7,664 nt of DNA from Candidatus Melainabacteria bacterium. Lineage in GTDB: Bacteria > Actinomycetota > Actinomycetes > Mycobacteriales > Pseudonocardiaceae. This document shows, in pieces, positions 5,843 to 7,664 of this stretch. Each line of letters opens with the position of its first letter. Positions within the stretch are counted from its first letter, which is position 1. The position numbers and the translations under genes were made by a program. The notes under the pieces were generated by a model, which had not been told where the DNA came from, ran no database searches, and worked only from the letters and a program-made list of their open reading frames with translations. The stretch is from NCBI GenBank assembly GCA_903970565.1, contig CAJCJE010000753.1, positions 1 through 7,664 of the forward strand, read 5' to 3'.

Positions 5843-7664
5843 CGGGCACCCGACAGGAGGGCGTGCAGTTCGGCCAGGCGCAGGTCGGGCCTGGCGATCG
5901 CGGCCAACGGCACGTCCCGACCGAACCGCCGGGCGAAATCTCCCCGCAGCCGCACGAAATCCAGCGAGTCGAGGCCGAGTTCGGCAAGGGGTTTCGCCTC
6001 GTCCCAGCGGGGTACGTAGCCGCGCAGGAACGACTGGACGCCGTCGTCGCCGTCACCCGCCGGCTCGGTATTCGCCGGACGGGGCTGGGGGGCCGGACGC
6101 TCACCCGGCGCGCTGGAGGTGAGTTCACGCAGCAGCGGCAGGTCACACCACGGTTGCCGATTCCGGTCCAGGTCGAACACGGCGAAGTGCCGCGCGGGAG
6201 GGTCCGGGGACAGCAGCCGTGCCACGATTCGACCGAGCACGTTCAGCGCGACCCCGGAGGGCAGTGGCGTCTCCCCACCCGCGCGAGCCGCCGACAGCGC
6301 GCCGGCAGCGCGGGCGGCCATGCCCACCTCGCCCCAGGTGCCCCAGTCGATGGCGGCCACGCGCGGCCCGCCGACAGGCGCCGACCAGGTCGCGTAGGCA
6401 TCCATCCATGCATTCGCCGCCGCGTAGTTGCCCTGTCCGGCCGCTCCGAGCAGGGCGCTGGTGGAGGAGAACGCGGCGAGCCACGGCGCGCCGGTCATGG
6501 TCCCCAGCTCGACCAGACCGGAAAGCGCGAGTTTCGGGGCCAGCACGGCGTCGAAGCGGGCGGCCGTCAGGTTGCTCAGGACGCCGTCGTCCAGGGTGCC
6601 GGCAAGGTGGAGGATACCGGCGAGCGGTCCGGTCCGGTCGGCGACCGCGGCCACGTCGAGTCGGCCGGTGAAATCCAGCGGCAGGAACCGGACGCCCTCG
6701 CGCAACTCCGCCGGAGCACGGCGACCGGTCACGATCACCTTGCCGGGGTCGACACCCTGGTGATGGAGGAGCCAGTCGGTGACGGCGCGGCCGATACCGC
6801 CGGTGCCACCGGTCACCAGGTAGCTCCCGTCGGCGGTGCCCAGCACACCGGGCGGCAGTTGCGGCGAGACGACGGGCAGCAGCCGTGCCGCGAGCAGGCG
6901 GCCCTCGCGCAGCAGCAGGTCGGTCTCGTTCGGACAGCGGCCTGCTGCTACGAGCAGCCGATCGACCCACTCCGCTCCGGCCGGCCATTCGGATACGTGC
7001 ACCCGCCGCAGGGTCAGCCGCGGATGCTCGTGGGCAAGCACGCGGGTCAGGCCCGTGGCCAGACCGCTCTCGGCCCGAGCGGGCAGAACCAGGATCAGCT
7101 CGCCCGGCGCATCGTTGTCCACAAGGGACTTGAGCAGCTCCAGCAGCCGTGTGCACCGCGCGTTCGGCGACACCTCCGCCGACAGTCGGCACCGGAGCGC
7201 GGCACGAGAGTCAGGACCACGGAGGTGATCGCGCAGGAAACGCGCGGACCCGGTCAGGCCCGCCTCGTCGAGGTCGATCCACGGGATCGCGCCGGACCCG
7301 CCTGGCGATCCGGCGGGCACCCACCGGATCTCGTGCAGGCTCCTGGCAGCCACGTCGGTGTCCGGCGTGAGCCGTTCGAGGAACGGCACGATCCGCGCCA
7401 GCACCTCATCGCGCCGCAACAGCATGAACTCGTGCGCGCCCGCGTGTTGGCACACCTCGACGATCGGGCTGCCGGTGACCGCTGCCCACTCCGGTGCCGC
7501 CGTGGCGGAGAACGACGGGTCGTCCGTGCCGCAGTGCACCTGGATCGGGCAGTCGACAACCCGCGTGCCGCCGCGTTTCCCGCGTTCGGTGACCCGCAGC
7601 GCCGACCGGGCGTCGAAGCCGAGATCGGCGTGCAGGACCGGCAGCACCTCCTGCCGCCATCCGG
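5839..7664 (-). CDS. Type I polyketide synthase, C-terminal part: thioesterase-like, ketoreductase, ACP
   Basis: 607 codons are visible and the frame is open to the right edge, so the N-terminus is missing. Residues 1-97 (about 7372-7664) match the C-terminal third of a type II thioesterase: LPVLHADL, then CPIQVHCGTDDP with the likely catalytic Asp, then GAHEF with catalytic His77, about 29 residues later as expected. The nucleophile GxSxG would lie outside the window. From residue 108 (HEIRWVP, about 7341) a full KR follows: structural half, then TGGTGGIG for NADPH (284-291), an LDD motif (357-359) typical of B-type KRs, and the catalytic set Lys377, Ser400, Tyr413, Asn417. A Pro-rich linker leads to the ACP (about 6045-5848), with phosphopantetheine Ser566 in LGLDSLD. 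The protein stops soon after the last ACP helix, without a docking domain. This is a single cytosolic module that builds and reduces an acyl chain on its ACP. Acyltransferase and ketosynthase domains are presumably upstream. Confidence 0.92.
   Translation of the reverse strand, partial: GWRQEVLPVLHADLGFDARSALRVTERGKRGGTRVVDCPIQVHCGTDDPSFSATAAPEWAAVTGSPIVEVCQHAGAHEFMLLRRDEVLARIVPFLERLTPDTDVAARSLHEIRWVPAGSPGGSGAIPWIDLDEAGLTGSARFLRDHLRGPDSRAALRCRLSAEVSPNARCTRLLELLKSLVDNDAPGELILVLPARAESGLATGLTRVLAHEHPRLTLRRVHVSEWPAGAEWVDRLLVAAGRCPNETDLLLREGRLLAARLLPVVSPQLPPGVLGTADGSYLVTGGTGGIGRAVTDWLLHHQGVDPGKVIVTGRRAPAELREGVRFLPLDFTGRLDVAAVADRTGPLAGILHLAGTLDDGVLSNLTAARFDAVLAPKLALSGLVELGTMTGAPWLAAFSSTSALLGAAGQGNYAAANAWMDAYATWSAPVGGPRVAAIDWGTWGEVGMAARAAGALSAARAGGETPLPSGVALNVLGRIVARLLSPDPPARHFAVFDLDRNRQPWCDLPLLRELTSSAPGERPAPQPRPANTEPAGDGDDGVQSFLRGYVPRWDEAKPLAELGLDSLDFVRLRGDFARRFGRDVPLAAIARPDLRLAELHALLSGAR

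Noticed and set aside
1..7664. tRNA or rRNA genes, CRISPR arrays, insertion sequences, attachment sites
   Set aside because: The window is filled almost end to end by protein-coding genes, and I found no direct-repeat arrays, transposase motifs or RNA gene signatures.

Overview
This is a GC-rich window with strongly G/C-biased third codon positions. Together with its gene content this points to an actinomycete, possibly Pseudonocardiaceae or Streptomyces-like; the genus is a guess. All six genes I can support lie on the minus strand and read from right to left. They are packed so tightly that they look like one operon: two 4-base stop/start overlaps and no gap longer than 84 bases. The window is best read as part of a polyketide-type biosynthetic gene cluster. 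I see no promoter, RNA gene, mobile element, CRISPR array or clear terminator.

Layout in transcription order. (1) 7664-5839: the C-terminal part of a type I polyketide synthase (PKS). It holds the end of a type II thioesterase-like domain, then a complete ketoreductase (KR) and a terminal acyl carrier protein (ACP). (2) 5842-4535: a P-loop kinase of the D-glycerate 3-kinase (GLYK) type. (3) 4538-2649: an FAD-dependent dehydrogenase of the glycerol-3-phosphate dehydrogenase (GlpD) family. (4) 2614-1634: a ketol-acid reductoisomerase-like (KARI-like) protein with a partly altered metal site. (5) 1578-166: a class III, PLP-dependent omega-aminotransferase. (6) 81 to the left edge: the start of a small protein that resembles the TusA/SirA sulfur-carrier fold but lacks its Cys-Pro active site.

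How they may work together (inference). The gene order matches a plausible order of reactions on a small hydroxylated acid or a short polyketide: carbon chain and hydroxyl made by the PKS, phosphorylation by the kinase, oxidation next to the phosphate by the GlpD-like flavoenzyme, reduction or rearrangement by the KARI-like protein, then transamination. This could supply an unusual amino- or hydroxy-substituted building block, or tailor the product of the single visible PKS module. I do not recognise the cluster or its product.

The two oddest points are the thioesterase-like domain sitting directly before a KR inside a PKS, and the grouping of three 'primary metabolism' enzyme families (GLYK, GlpD, KARI), each with altered motifs, in one operon beside a PKS.
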